Assembly (NCBI GenBank): GCA_905397405.1
Contig: CAJPVJ010000523.1
Location: 1-23,700, forward strand
Length of the DNA stretch: 23,700 nucleotides
From: Oppiella nova
Taxonomy: Eukaryota; Arthropoda; Arachnida; Sarcoptiformes; Oppiidae
Direction: 5' to 3'
The notes under the pieces are model-generated. The model had not been told where the DNA came from. It searched no databases and saw nothing but the letters and a program-made list of their open reading frames with translations. Positions 8,282 to 16,854 of the stretch are shown one piece after another (the first letter of the stretch is position 1; each line of letters starts with the position of its first letter). Both the position numbers and the translations under genes were made by a program.

Positions 8282-10706
8282 AATATCATAAAAACCGTTA
8301 AATTGTTTCACGTCTTCAACGACGAGAGAGGATATAATGTCCTATTCGTGACAAATGATGATAAGGTCTACGGTTTGGGATCTAATTATTGGGGACCACT
8401 CGGGTTGGGACACAATGACTACGTAAGCGAACCCCAATTGATCCCAGAGTTGTGTCACCAGAATATACATCAATTATTCTGTAAGGATTCGTATGGGCTC
8501 GCTTTCAATGATAGCGATTGTATATACATCTGGTGTATGATTGCCAAGAGTTTATTTAATTTTTTTAATGGTCGTAAACCAATGAATATGCTGTCAGTGA
8601 AGTACGTGAACCCGAAAAATGATTTGGCACTCAATCGCCACAATATCCGTCAAATCAGTTGCGGTTTGTATTACTTCTTAATCCTTACAATCGATGGCGT
8701 TGTCTATGGTTGGGGTGATAATAGACACGGAGAGGTTGGCAGCGATAATCAATCAGTCCTTATATACAAGCGGCAAAAGTTATATTTCATACACGACTCG
8801 GTTGACTATAAAATAGAAAAACTTTTTTGTCACACATTCTGTTCATTTGCCATCACATGTGACGGACATGTGTTTAAATGGGGGAAAAATCAAGACTTAA
8901 ATTCATGGAAAAATGTATTGAAACCACAATTTGTTGATAATATCAATGATATTAAGACTATATGTGCGACAGAAGTGAACACATATTTCCTATCAAACAA
9001 TGGATTCATATATTTTTGCGGACAATATGCGAATGAAAGCGGAGAAAAGTTAATACAAACATCACCATGTTTAATTGATGACACAAAATGTCAAGAATTG
9101 TGTCAGAATTTAAAATGGTTTAAAGAACACCATTCAGAACATATAACCGCTTTAGTGAATGGAAAGATTTATGAAATATCGGGAAAGACTTTGATTGAAA
9201 CAAATTACGAGAATTTCTTTGATTACTATACAGACGAACACCAATTGACTCATAAAACGATTCATTTAAGTGATTATAAGGAATATAATTGCGATACAAG
9301 TGAAGACTTTTGTACAAAATGTATTGAATTTTTGGGAAAAATGGTTGACAGAATTAAACAGGATCACTTAAATCAACCAAACACTGGTCTAATTGAGACG
9401 ATTTTCAAAAATATTTTCAAAAAGACAGACAGAGGTATCATATACTATACTAGTATTGATATATTTAAAATGACTATCTATTATAAACTATTTTTATTAA
9501 TAAATTATTTATTTAGCTATTGATGACATGACAAGTATCCTTAATCAATACAATTTGAAAATATTGTCTAAAATTGGTGAGGGTGGTTTTGGTTATGTGT
9601 ATAAGGCTAGAGATATAACCAATGGACAAGAATATGCAGTCAAACAATTACAATGTAATGTATAAATTATGGAAAATTGACTTCAAGGAATTTACAAATA
9701 ATGTTAATTATCTATAACTTTATAAATGATAACCGGATTAATATTTGTCGACAATTCGAGAAGTTTATAGCAGAAATGGATTTCTTAAAGAAATTGGACT
9801 CAAAATATGTGGTCCAATATATCAACGCAACCATTGGTCATGAAAATTATTATTACATAATAATGGAGTTGTGTTCCCATAGTCTTACGAAAATTCTTGA
9901 ACACAAACCACAAGTATTTCACCGAAAACCTAAAGAACTCATGAATTCAATCGAGTTTTACATTTCGTGTCATATATTCAAAGAGATCTTAGAGTGCGTC
10001 CAGTATTTGCATGAATTGGATCCACCGGTCATTCACCGGGACCTCAAACCCGACAATATATTAGTTGCACTAAATGTCAGAAATGGCAGGTATTTGAAAC
10101 TGGGTGACTTTGGTTTGGCGACAATACACGACCGGAATATCCATTCAATGACTAATAATAGGCATACGGGAGATGTCGGCGACACTAAATATCAGGCGCC
10201 AGAAGTGGCTAATTGTGCGAAATATGACCACAGGGTAGACATCTATAGTCTGTCCAAAATTGGTGAAGAAATCTTTGATTTGAATTTCAATGACAAACTG
10301 TAAGTCGAGTCAACACTATACATTAAATTGCTATTAAATATAAATATATGCTAGTTAATAGTATTGCTCATATGTGTAATTATTATTTTAAATGGGCAGC
10401 ACTGATAACACTAATAACAAAGTTCTAGGCAAACGTGTTCTCAAATTACAAGAATTACTACAATCAATGTCATACTATAACTGGGATCATCCGAACATAC
10501 CCGGCCAACACTGGACAGACAGACCCGAGTGCTCACAAGTATTATCCGAATATAACTTATGGTCTATTCATAAGAGTTATATTGAAAGCGATTTGATTGA
10601 CAACTTTATTTCATCAACAAATATACAGCAATCAAATTATTTCCTATTTTTCCGACAGTATTTTAACGTTAAATCTACACATTGTGTTCAGTTAATACAG
10701 AATTGA
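8282..10706 (+). CDS. RCC1-repeat / eIF2-alpha-kinase-like fusion gene, most complete copy
   Basis: Exons: 8282 (5' limit uncertain)-9434, 9517-9654, about 9688-10299 and 10381-10706. The first exon encodes RCC1 blades (VYGLGSNYWG, CGLYYFLILT, VYGWGDNRHGEVG, FKWGKN, FIYFCGQYANES) and a linker that is a separate exon in the minus-strand paralog. Kinase motifs are complete: GEGGFGYVYKAR, AVK, YIIMELCS, VIHRDLKPDN, GDFGLATI, HTGDVGDTKYQAPEV, HWTDRPECSQVL. The HTGDVG activation loop closely resembles the HTxQVG of eIF2-alpha kinases. RCC1 proteins bind partners through a beta-propeller, so a sensor-kinase role is plausible but inferred. Oddities: no in-frame ATG near the RCC1 start, though the frame is open from 8129, so a first exon is probably unseen. 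The acceptor after 9654 is also not clear in the correct phase. Confidence 0.75.
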
Positions 10707-10778
10707 ATTAATTTTTAAAATATATAATTAATGGTCTATTGAATAATGAATTTAAAATGTTCTAATTCACAAACATAA

Positions 10779-10904
10779 CACGAGTGGGCTATTGATGAGA
10801 AATATTTGAAACATTTAAATACAATTGAATCAAACGAATGTGAGTTTTTCATAAACTATTTTCGCTCTAAATGTGGTCTCATTGAGGATTCAGACTTGGA
10901 TTAG
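10779..10904 (+). pseudogene. Orphan C-terminal tail of an RCC1-kinase paralog
   Basis: HEWAIDEKYLKHLNTIESN at the start and CGLIEDSDLD before TAG 10902-10904 match the gene end at 6257 and the fragment 4315-4175. Compared with those, a few residues (about SKYLAKDL) are shortened to EKYL. It follows the stop of the preceding gene by about 70 bp and has no kinase segment before it, so it is probably untranslated. Confidence 0.7.
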
Positions 10905-11419
10905 AAATATTGTATTTATCTTAACATATTAATGATTAATACCTTTGTTATAAATTATATCTAAATGCTATTATATAAATTTTTAAATTGCCAAAAAATA
11001 TTTATTCCAGTAATATTTGTTTATGGCTATGAAATTGATAGCGTAATATTTCATTAACACATTATTATTATAGTAAATAATATAATAAAAGCTAAATAAT
11101 ACTTAATGCTTTATTAAATATTACACAGCTAATTTTATCATTTATTAAGTTTTATAAGAATTTTATTTCTATATACATATGACCCTAAATTTGTAAGAAT
11201 ATAAGTTTGTCATAACTTTGCATTGGTTATTTCTGTTCAATCTGTAGAATAAAGTAACCAGCATATTGTATGTTTCCATAAGTTATTTTATAGTAAATAA
11301 TATTAGTTTACTTAATATTCAATTTCATTTAAAGGCAATTCACTGTATCCTGAACAACGGGATAGATATCATATGAATTGAATTTGAAACAATATTCATC
11401 GAAAACTAATTCCAATATT
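10905..11419. other. AT-rich spacer, inverted copy of 3720-4174
   Basis: No gene is present. The sequence is the reverse-complement counterpart of the spacer upstream of the minus-strand gene, ending in the conserved upstream block at 11276-11335 and the RCC1 5' leader (AACGGGATAGATATCATATG). Confidence 0.6.
11276..11335 (+). repeat. Conserved upstream block of RCC1 gene copies (copy 2)
   Basis: CATAAGTTATTTTATAGTAA followed by ATTAGTTTACTTAATATTCA matches the minus strand of 3765-3710 and the plus strand at 12284. Confidence 0.5.
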
Positions 11420-11655
11420 ATGACTGTTCAATTATTTCACGTTTTCAACGATCGGAGGGATATAATGTATTATTCGTCACAAATGATGATATGGTATACG
11501 GTTTGGGATCTAATTATTAGGGAACACTCGGGTTGGGACACAATGACTACGTAAGGGAACCACAATTGATGCCAGAGTTGTGTCACCAGAATATACAGCG
11601 ATTCATATGTAGGGATCGGTTTGTATTGGCTTTCAATGATAGAGATTGTATATAA
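11420..11655 (+). pseudogene. Truncated RCC1 5' exon relic
   Basis: From the ATG at 11420 the sequence follows the first RCC1 exon of the minus-strand gene (LFHVFNDRRD, then VYGLGSNY, LGLGHNDYVREPQL, FVLAFNDRDCIY) almost base for base. It carries the same one-base frame break after the LFHVFND segment and, in addition, a TAG in the RCC1 frame near 11518. Homology stops at about 11655, with neither the rest of the RCC1 domain nor a kinase. It is a recent partial copy and cannot make the full protein. Confidence 0.85.
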
Positions 11656-12012
11656 TGTAATTAAGCAATATTTGTTGTTATTTGAATTCACATCAATTTT
11701 TAATTTAGATGTTTATATTATAACAATTTCCTACTTTATAATTTTTGATTACAATATTATTTTTATTATTGTAAATTACAAGCTATAAAAACTGTTAAAA
11801 TTTTTATAATTCATTGTTTTGCACAATGAAATTGATTTCAATATACAGTTTGAATATTTATACTAAAAAAGTGTATCGTAATTATTTTATATTATAGTCA
11901 AATTCTGTCATTGATATTTAATTGAATTAATATAAAAACACTAAATAACAATTTCAAACAATTAAAAAATATTTCAATTGCTTAGAAAATGTTAAAAATA
12001 TATCAAAGTAAT

Positions 12013-12262
12013 GGTATTCGGTCATTTGATCTACGAGTCATTTGACCTACAAATTCAAACAATTCTTATGGATGCAAACATTTTTAGGTTAGGTTAAGTA
12101 AGGAATTCAAAAATAACGTTTAAAAATAAATTCGTCCATAAATAACGTAGATATTTAGACATACTTTATAAATTTTTTTATAAAAAGTTTATTTTTTGTT
12201 CCTGAGTTGCATGAGGGTAAAAGTGCAATTTTGAATATTTGTAGGTCTAATGACCCAAGCCC
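12013..12262. mobile_element. 250-bp MITE with 9-bp target duplication, Mutator-like
   Basis: The 9-bp direct repeat CAAAGTAAT flanks it at 12004-12012 and 12263-12271. The ends are imperfect inverted repeats of about 22-28 bp around GGTCATTTGATCTAC on the left and GGTCATTAGACCTAC on the right (read inverted). Each continues into CTACAAAT. A 9-bp duplication is typical of the Mutator superfamily. There is no coding content. Confidence 0.7.
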
Positions 12263-12283
12263 CAAAGTAATATATCATGTTTT

Positions 12284-12450
12284 GCATAAGTTATTTTATA
12301 GTAAATAATACTTATTTACTAAATATGAAATTTAACTTAACTTAAATGCATAGTGATAATCTGGAATACAAATTGATATAAACATCAGAATGTTATTATT
12401 TTTTATTATTCTTACTACCCACCACAATTATAATACAATAGTCAATACTA
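12284..12450 (+). repeat. Conserved upstream block of RCC1 gene copies (copy 3, diverged)
   Basis: GCATAAGTTATTTTATAGTA, AAATGCATAGTGATAATCTG and CTTACTACCCACCAC align in order with the minus strand of 3765-3590. It lies about 480 bp before the RCC1 relic at 12926. Confidence 0.5.
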
Positions 12451-12925
12451 TAAGAATTATATAAGATTACATTGAAACTTTGAAATAATAACTAATAAAC
12501 ACTTTAGGCATTTATTAACCCATTTCAAAAATGAGTTGAAATCATACTGCATAAGCAAAGTCTGACTTCAGGTTTTATAATATAAATACTATTATAGAAA
12601 ATATATTAATTTTGGCAAAATATGGATCAAAAAGAAACGGAAAACAGATGTAAAATCTATTAATAAAATGAACAATGTTATAGCATCGAGTTGTTTACAT
12701 AATTTAAAACTCGATTTATTAGAAGGTAGTGAACAAATGTTATTAAATTCAATTGATTTCAATCCCAAAAGATAGAACATCAACAGTATCATTTAATATC
12801 AAGTAATCTTAAATGTTTATTATAGCAAAGAAATCTGTATATCAAACATGAGTTAAATTTTTATGAAATTTAGTTATTGTTGAAAAATAATATACTAATG
12901 ATTGAACAAAATATTTTTATAAATA

Positions 12926-13044
12926 ATGAATACGAGTGTAGAGGATATTATTAAATCAATTAAAATATTTTGTTTATTTGTGATGAATACCGATGCAATG
13001 TACAGTATTCATGACAAATGATATGGTTTATGAGTTTTGTATAA
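12926..13044 (+). pseudogene. Short RCC1 5' exon relic
   Basis: The ATG at 12926 starts MNTSVEDIIKSIKIF, which aligns with MNTTVEDILISIKIF at 13335. The following bases still resemble the paralog (conserved TNDMVY-like sequence near 13012-13030), but in broken frames. Homology then ends. The 10-20 bp before the ATG also match those before 13335, so the two are tandem copies about 410 bp apart. Confidence 0.65.
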
Positions 13045-13334
13045 AATCAAAGATATCTCTTTTAAAACAATAAAATGTGGGTTTAGGCATTCATATGAAT
13101 TATAATACTAAACAAAACTACAATATTTTACAAACATAAAATAAAGTGTTATTTTATAAAAAGATATATAATAAATTAGTAACTATTGATTTACATTTCA
13201 AGTTGTTTTTAATTAAATTTAATCAAAATATGTATATTTTCATAATGATTTAAGTTATTTTGGGTTTGACTCAAAACGTTTGTGCTATTTTTAAAATTAA
13301 TTGACTAATTGAGTAAAATATTTTTGCATACATT

Positions 13335-13830
13335 ATGAATACAACTGTAGAAGATATTCTGATATCTATTAAAATATTTCATGTTTTCGATGAATACGGA
13401 TGTAATGTATTATTCGTGACAAATGATGACATGGTATACGGTTTGGGATCTAATTATTGGGATTATTGGAGATCTCTTGGATTGAAAGGCAATGACTATA
13501 TAAGCGAACCCCAAGTGATCCCAGAGTTGTGTCACCAGAATATTCAACATTTTCTTTACGGACAGCCATTTGTTTTGGCAATTAATGACAGAAACTGTAT
13601 CTTTTATGGTGTCAACCCCTGGGTTCACATTTGTCTGCAATTGTAAAATGTGAAAAACCTGTCAATTTGTTTGAAATGGATTTCATGGGATTCATAGACC
13701 GAGAAAGAAATGAGTTTTTTCAAAATTATGAAAATTTCTGTCAAATAGGATGTGGTCCGTTTCACATACTAGCAATGGAGAGGATTGGCAAACACAGGGT
13801 TGGGTTTTATTGTTGGAAACTATTCATTAT
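13335..13830 (+). pseudogene. Partial RCC1 5' exon of an RCC1-kinase paralog
   Basis: The ATG at 13335 gives MNTTVEDILISIKIFHVFDE, then VLFVTNDDMVYGLGSNYWD and SEPQVIPELCHQNIQHFL, clearly the N-terminal RCC1 blade region of this family. This copy has the intact frame across the spot where the copies at 3382 and 11420 are broken. A one-base shift lies near 13612-13630, after which homology continues in another frame (CEKPVNLFEMDF, then CQIGCGPFHILAME). Recognisable sequence fades at about 13830. The remaining RCC1 blades and the kinase are missing. It is a diverged, dead 5' fragment. Confidence 0.75.
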
Positions 13831-13965
13831 AAACAGATTCCGTGGATATGAAATATTAATCAAAATATATTTAAAATTTTTATTTTTAAAAATTTTATTT
13901 TACAAGTCAACATTTATTTCAATATATTTTTGAAATTATGCAATAATGATGTTTGATAGGGTGCG

Positions 13966-14045
13966 GGTCTATTGACCTAATAACCAATTGACCTAAAAAT
14001 TACCAATTGATCTAATGACCAATTGACCTAAAATAGACCTAAAAT
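13966..14045 (+). repeat. Short tandem repeat of ACCAATTGACCTAA type
   Basis: About four imperfect copies of a unit reading ACCAATTGACCTAA/ATGA occur after GGGTGCGGGTCTATTGACCT. The motif resembles the ends of the MITE at 12013-12262. Confidence 0.65.
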
Positions 14046-14085
14046 AAAGAAAATTAATTAAGAGAACTTCTCGTCGAGTTAATGT

Positions 14086-14250
14086 ATTTCTATGGAATTA
14101 TCGATGTTTTTGGACACAACCATAAACTTCTCGTAGACTTAATGTATTTCTGAGGAGTTAGTGTTTCTACGATAGAAATGGGGTTTCGTCGTGGGAATGC
14201 CAACTCCCTACGGGAAGTCGGTGTTTCTACCAGGGAAATGGGGTTTTCTT
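14086..14250 (+). repeat. MULE left terminal inverted repeat
   Basis: This pairs with 15031-15195 in inverted orientation over about 160 bp with scattered mismatches. An extra partial copy of AACTTCTCGTCGAGTTAATG lies just outside, at about 14065. Confidence 0.75.
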
Positions 14251-14290
14251 CACTGGAACCCAGACTAAGGCATGTCTGTTCCACCTCTCA

Positions 14291-14852
14291 CAGATAATAT
14301 ATCGAAGAGTTCAATCGTTAGGTTTGGTGAGGCTCTACAATGAAGACAATAACAGTCTTAAAGTCCGGCAATTGGCTGCATTGAAATTTTTAATATCGGA
14401 TCAAATTATCAACGCATTCACAGAAATTCTGGTGCAATTACTTAAAGATGACTCGAGAACTGGTTAAATGGTTTGCAATTAATTATGTGACGGGTGATAG
14501 ACGGATACAATCGCCTCCATCATTTGATCCAATGATTTGGTCCGTGTTTGAAAAAAATGCGTTTGGTTTTCCTCGGACTTCAAATCATTGTGAAGCGTGG
14601 CATTCACGATGGGATACTTTAATTGGGGCATCCCATGTGGGTTTATACCATATAATTGATGCGATACGAGAAGAGGAGAACAGAGTTTGTGGTCAAATTG
14701 AATTGATTAATTCAGGGGATACAAGAGTAAGAGTATCGCATAAGCAAAGAGAACGTGAGAATGCGATGAGAACTGTTCTGGAGAATAGAGCTCAAGAAAC
14801 ATCAACAATCAGTGAATTCTTGAGAGGATTAGCTCATCGCATTGTTATGTAA
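14291..14852 (+). pseudogene. C-terminal remnant of a MULE transposase
   Basis: The first part (about 14303-14450) reads RVQSLGLVRLYNEDN and LKVRQLAALKFL, which resembles the region after the catalytic core in MULE transposases. The longer frame from 14448 to TAA 14850-14852 contains WSVFEKNAFGFPRTSNHCEA followed by WHSRW, the typical PRTxNxxExWH motif near the C-terminus of the family. The two parts are in different frames, shifted by one base near 14448. The catalytic DDE region and the zinc finger are missing. The product cannot transpose. Family assignment rests on motif recall. Confidence 0.7.
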
Positions 14853-15030
14853 TTTTGTAATATATATTATGTAAATATTTAATAAAAAACAAAAATAACA
14901 AAAAAATATATATAAATGATCTGAAAAATACTTTAAAAATAAAGAAATTCATTTATCTGCAGAGTTTATAATTAGTTTAGATGCCTATCTTCGTTCGAAA
15001 CCGTTCGATTGAGAAAAAAATCATTTTTTA

Positions 15031-15195
15031 GAAGGGGTAACCCCATTTCTATCGTAGAAACACCAACTCCCCGTAGGGAGTTGGCATTCCCACGACGAAA
15101 CCCCATTTCTATCGTAGAAACATTAACTCCTCAGAAATACATTGTCTACGAGAAGTTAGGGGGTGTGTCCAAAAACATCGAAATCCCATAGAAAT
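15031..15195 (-). repeat. MULE right terminal inverted repeat
   Basis: This is the inverted partner of 14086-14250. It contains CCCATTTCTATCGTAGAAAC twice and GGGAGTTGGCATTCCCACGA. Confidence 0.75.
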
Positions 15196-15216
15196 CATAT
15201 AATTAATAATTTAAGG

Positions 15217-15300
15217 TTTTTAGGCCTTTTGGGTTTAGGCTTTTTGGGATATTTTAGGCCTTTTGGGTTTTAGGCCTTTTAGGGTTTAGGCCTTTTGGGT
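15217..15300 (+). repeat. Minisatellite of TTTTAGGCCTTTTGGG units
   Basis: About five imperfect 15-18 bp units are built from TTTAGGCCTTTTGGG, with one unit containing TTAGGGTTTAGG. It abuts the broken GTPase sequence at about 15306. Confidence 0.85.
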
Positions 15301-15305
15301 GAGTC

Positions 15306-16599
15306 CCGTATCAACAATACCTGGGGTATCGATTAAATTTAAAATAATATCCTTATTACATATTTTATAGCATCTTGGATATTGTGTGGGGAATTGTGTA
15401 GTATTAATAGTGTTCGTTAAAATCCATTTGAGATCCAAATGTAATTTGGTTTAATTCAAAAGTATCAGGGTCACAGTAACTAAATGCTACATGTAAACAG
15501 GTATTAGACATATCGGCTTCTCGATTTTTGCCTCATACATTGAATTGTAAGTCAGATGATTGACCAGTGCATTGATGAATGTGGACTATCTTACACCAGA
15601 TTCACAAATAATGTTATTTCAACTTTACCATTTTGATGTATTGGCTTCGCTTCTTTAAATTTGTTTATAGTTTTCTTTAATGTTGTGGGTTTTCGAGGAA
15701 TAATAATAGGTTTATATCCAACAAATGCTTTAAATATATTAAAAAATAATCTATTATCATGTTGCTGAAGTTTATTTAATATTGATTGAAATTGGGTATT
15801 GGTTAAAATTATATTATTATTAATAGACCATTGATTATATTTAGCTAATATTTCACTACATTCAGGACGTTTATCCCATTGCGGATTTATATGCATTTCC
15901 AATAGAGTAGTTTCTACCTAGTGAATTTGATGATTTAAACTTTGATGAATTTTTAAATACATTTCGTCTCTTTATAATAAATTAAATATTTTAATTAAAT
16001 AATTGAGTCATATTTGACGTATAATGTTTTACCTATCACAATCCGATATACATAAATCTAAATCAAATATTTCACCGCCAATAAGTGATAGGTTGTAAAT
16101 GTCAGATTTGTGTCAATATTTTTACCTTGTAATATTTCAGGGGCCATGTATTTGAAATCGCCCACATCTGCCGTATGTTTATGTGATTGTCGGTAGTAAA
16201 TGTTTTTGTAGTGTACTGTAGCCAAACCAAAGTCAAATAACTTAATAAATCTACCGTTAAGTCCTTTACTATCAATCAGTATGTTTTCTGGTTTGAGGTC
16301 TCTGTGAATGATCTGTGGATTCAATTCATGTAAATACTGAACACTTTCTAACAATTGTCGGAATATTAAACCAGATATGAAATACTCAAATATGTTCAAT
16401 GGTTCACCTAATTGTCGGCCAAATATTTGTGGTTTTAATTCAAGTATATTTTTAAGAGTATAATCACTTAATTCCATATCAATGTAATAAAAGTTCCCGT
16501 CAGACCATGAATTGTAAAATTTAACAACATACATTGATTGAGTTTTGATTAGTGATTCAATTTCAGTTAATATTCTTTGTTTCTCCTTCACAGAAAAAT
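15306..16599 (-). pseudogene. Kinase-GTPase fusion pseudogene, truncated at its 3' end
   Basis: On the minus strand, 16599-about 16040 is a kinase core exon with YIDMELSD, IIHRDLKPENIL, FDFGLATV and KHTADVGDFKYMAPEI. About 15970-15306 holds the C-lobe end (WDKRPECSEILAKYNQWSI) and the start of an AIG1-like GTPase. It is the close paralog of the gene at 22463-16855, in the same order. Lesions: no N-lobe exon is visible upstream. One base is missing after the APE region near 16115. There is an in-frame TAG at 15920-15918 before the C-lobe end. The frame shifts near the P-loop, whose Lys codon is a stop (ESGVR-stop-STFINAL). Scattered GTPase fragments continue to LIDTPGIVDTG (about 15345-15310), where homology ends beside the minisatellite. 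Confidence 0.85.
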
Positions 16600-16854
16600 C
16601 TTTTAAATAAATTTATAATGAATTGTATTAAAGGTAGTTTGAATTTTATATGCTCAACTTTCAATAAGAAGTATTTAAGTATTTAAGTAATTTAAGTAAA
16701 TGGATTAAATGTATTAACAAGAATTCCCAATGTTCTGAATATTTACGAACTTTTCGACATTGTATGAATTCAATAATAAAACAAAAATTCATACTTAAAT
16801 TGTATCTATTACTTCATTTAATTAAAGAAATTTTTAAATTTTACATTAGAAAAT

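Larger units (their letters stand above)
10411..11655 (+). repeat. Inverted segmental duplication, arm 2
   Basis: This plus-strand segment matches the minus strand of about 4677-3130: kinase C-terminal exon, second tail, AT-rich spacer, RCC1 5' exon. It ends abruptly within the RCC1 frame after the codons for DRDCIY at about 11655. Confidence 0.8.
11656..12925. other. AT-rich non-coding region holding one MITE and a duplicated flank
   Basis: Apart from the element at 12013-12262 and the upstream-block copy at 12284-12450, I see no supported gene. A plus-strand frame of about 50 codons around 12619-12774 (ending in NPKR) resembles nothing I know and has no splice or start context that I trust. 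Confidence 0.4.
14086..15195 (+). mobile_element. Mutator-like (MULE) DNA transposon with long terminal inverted repeats
   Basis: The left repeat (about 14086-14250) and the inverted right repeat (about 15031-15195) share ATTTCTATGG ends, CGATGTTTTTGGACACA, AACTTCTCGTAGAC, TCTACGATAGAAATGGGG and GGGAATGCCAACTCCCTACG. Each arm contains the unit TTTCTAC..AAATGGGGT twice. The interior has the C-terminal part of a MULE-type transposase on the plus strand. The element is only about 1.1 kb, so most of the transposase is absent. I found no clear 9-bp target duplication at these ends. It lies next to tandem repeats on both sides. Confidence 0.75.

Noticed and set aside
12592-12792. Short frames on both strands
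   Set aside because: The plus-strand frame (NPKR end) and the minus-strand hydrophobic frame have no recognised homology, start context or splice partners; the minus one is probably low-complexity AT translation.
15009-15191. 60-codon frame across the right MULE repeat, and its partner at 14090-14284
   Set aside because: Both are translations of the terminal inverted repeats, with repeated peptide units arising from the TIR sub-repeats.
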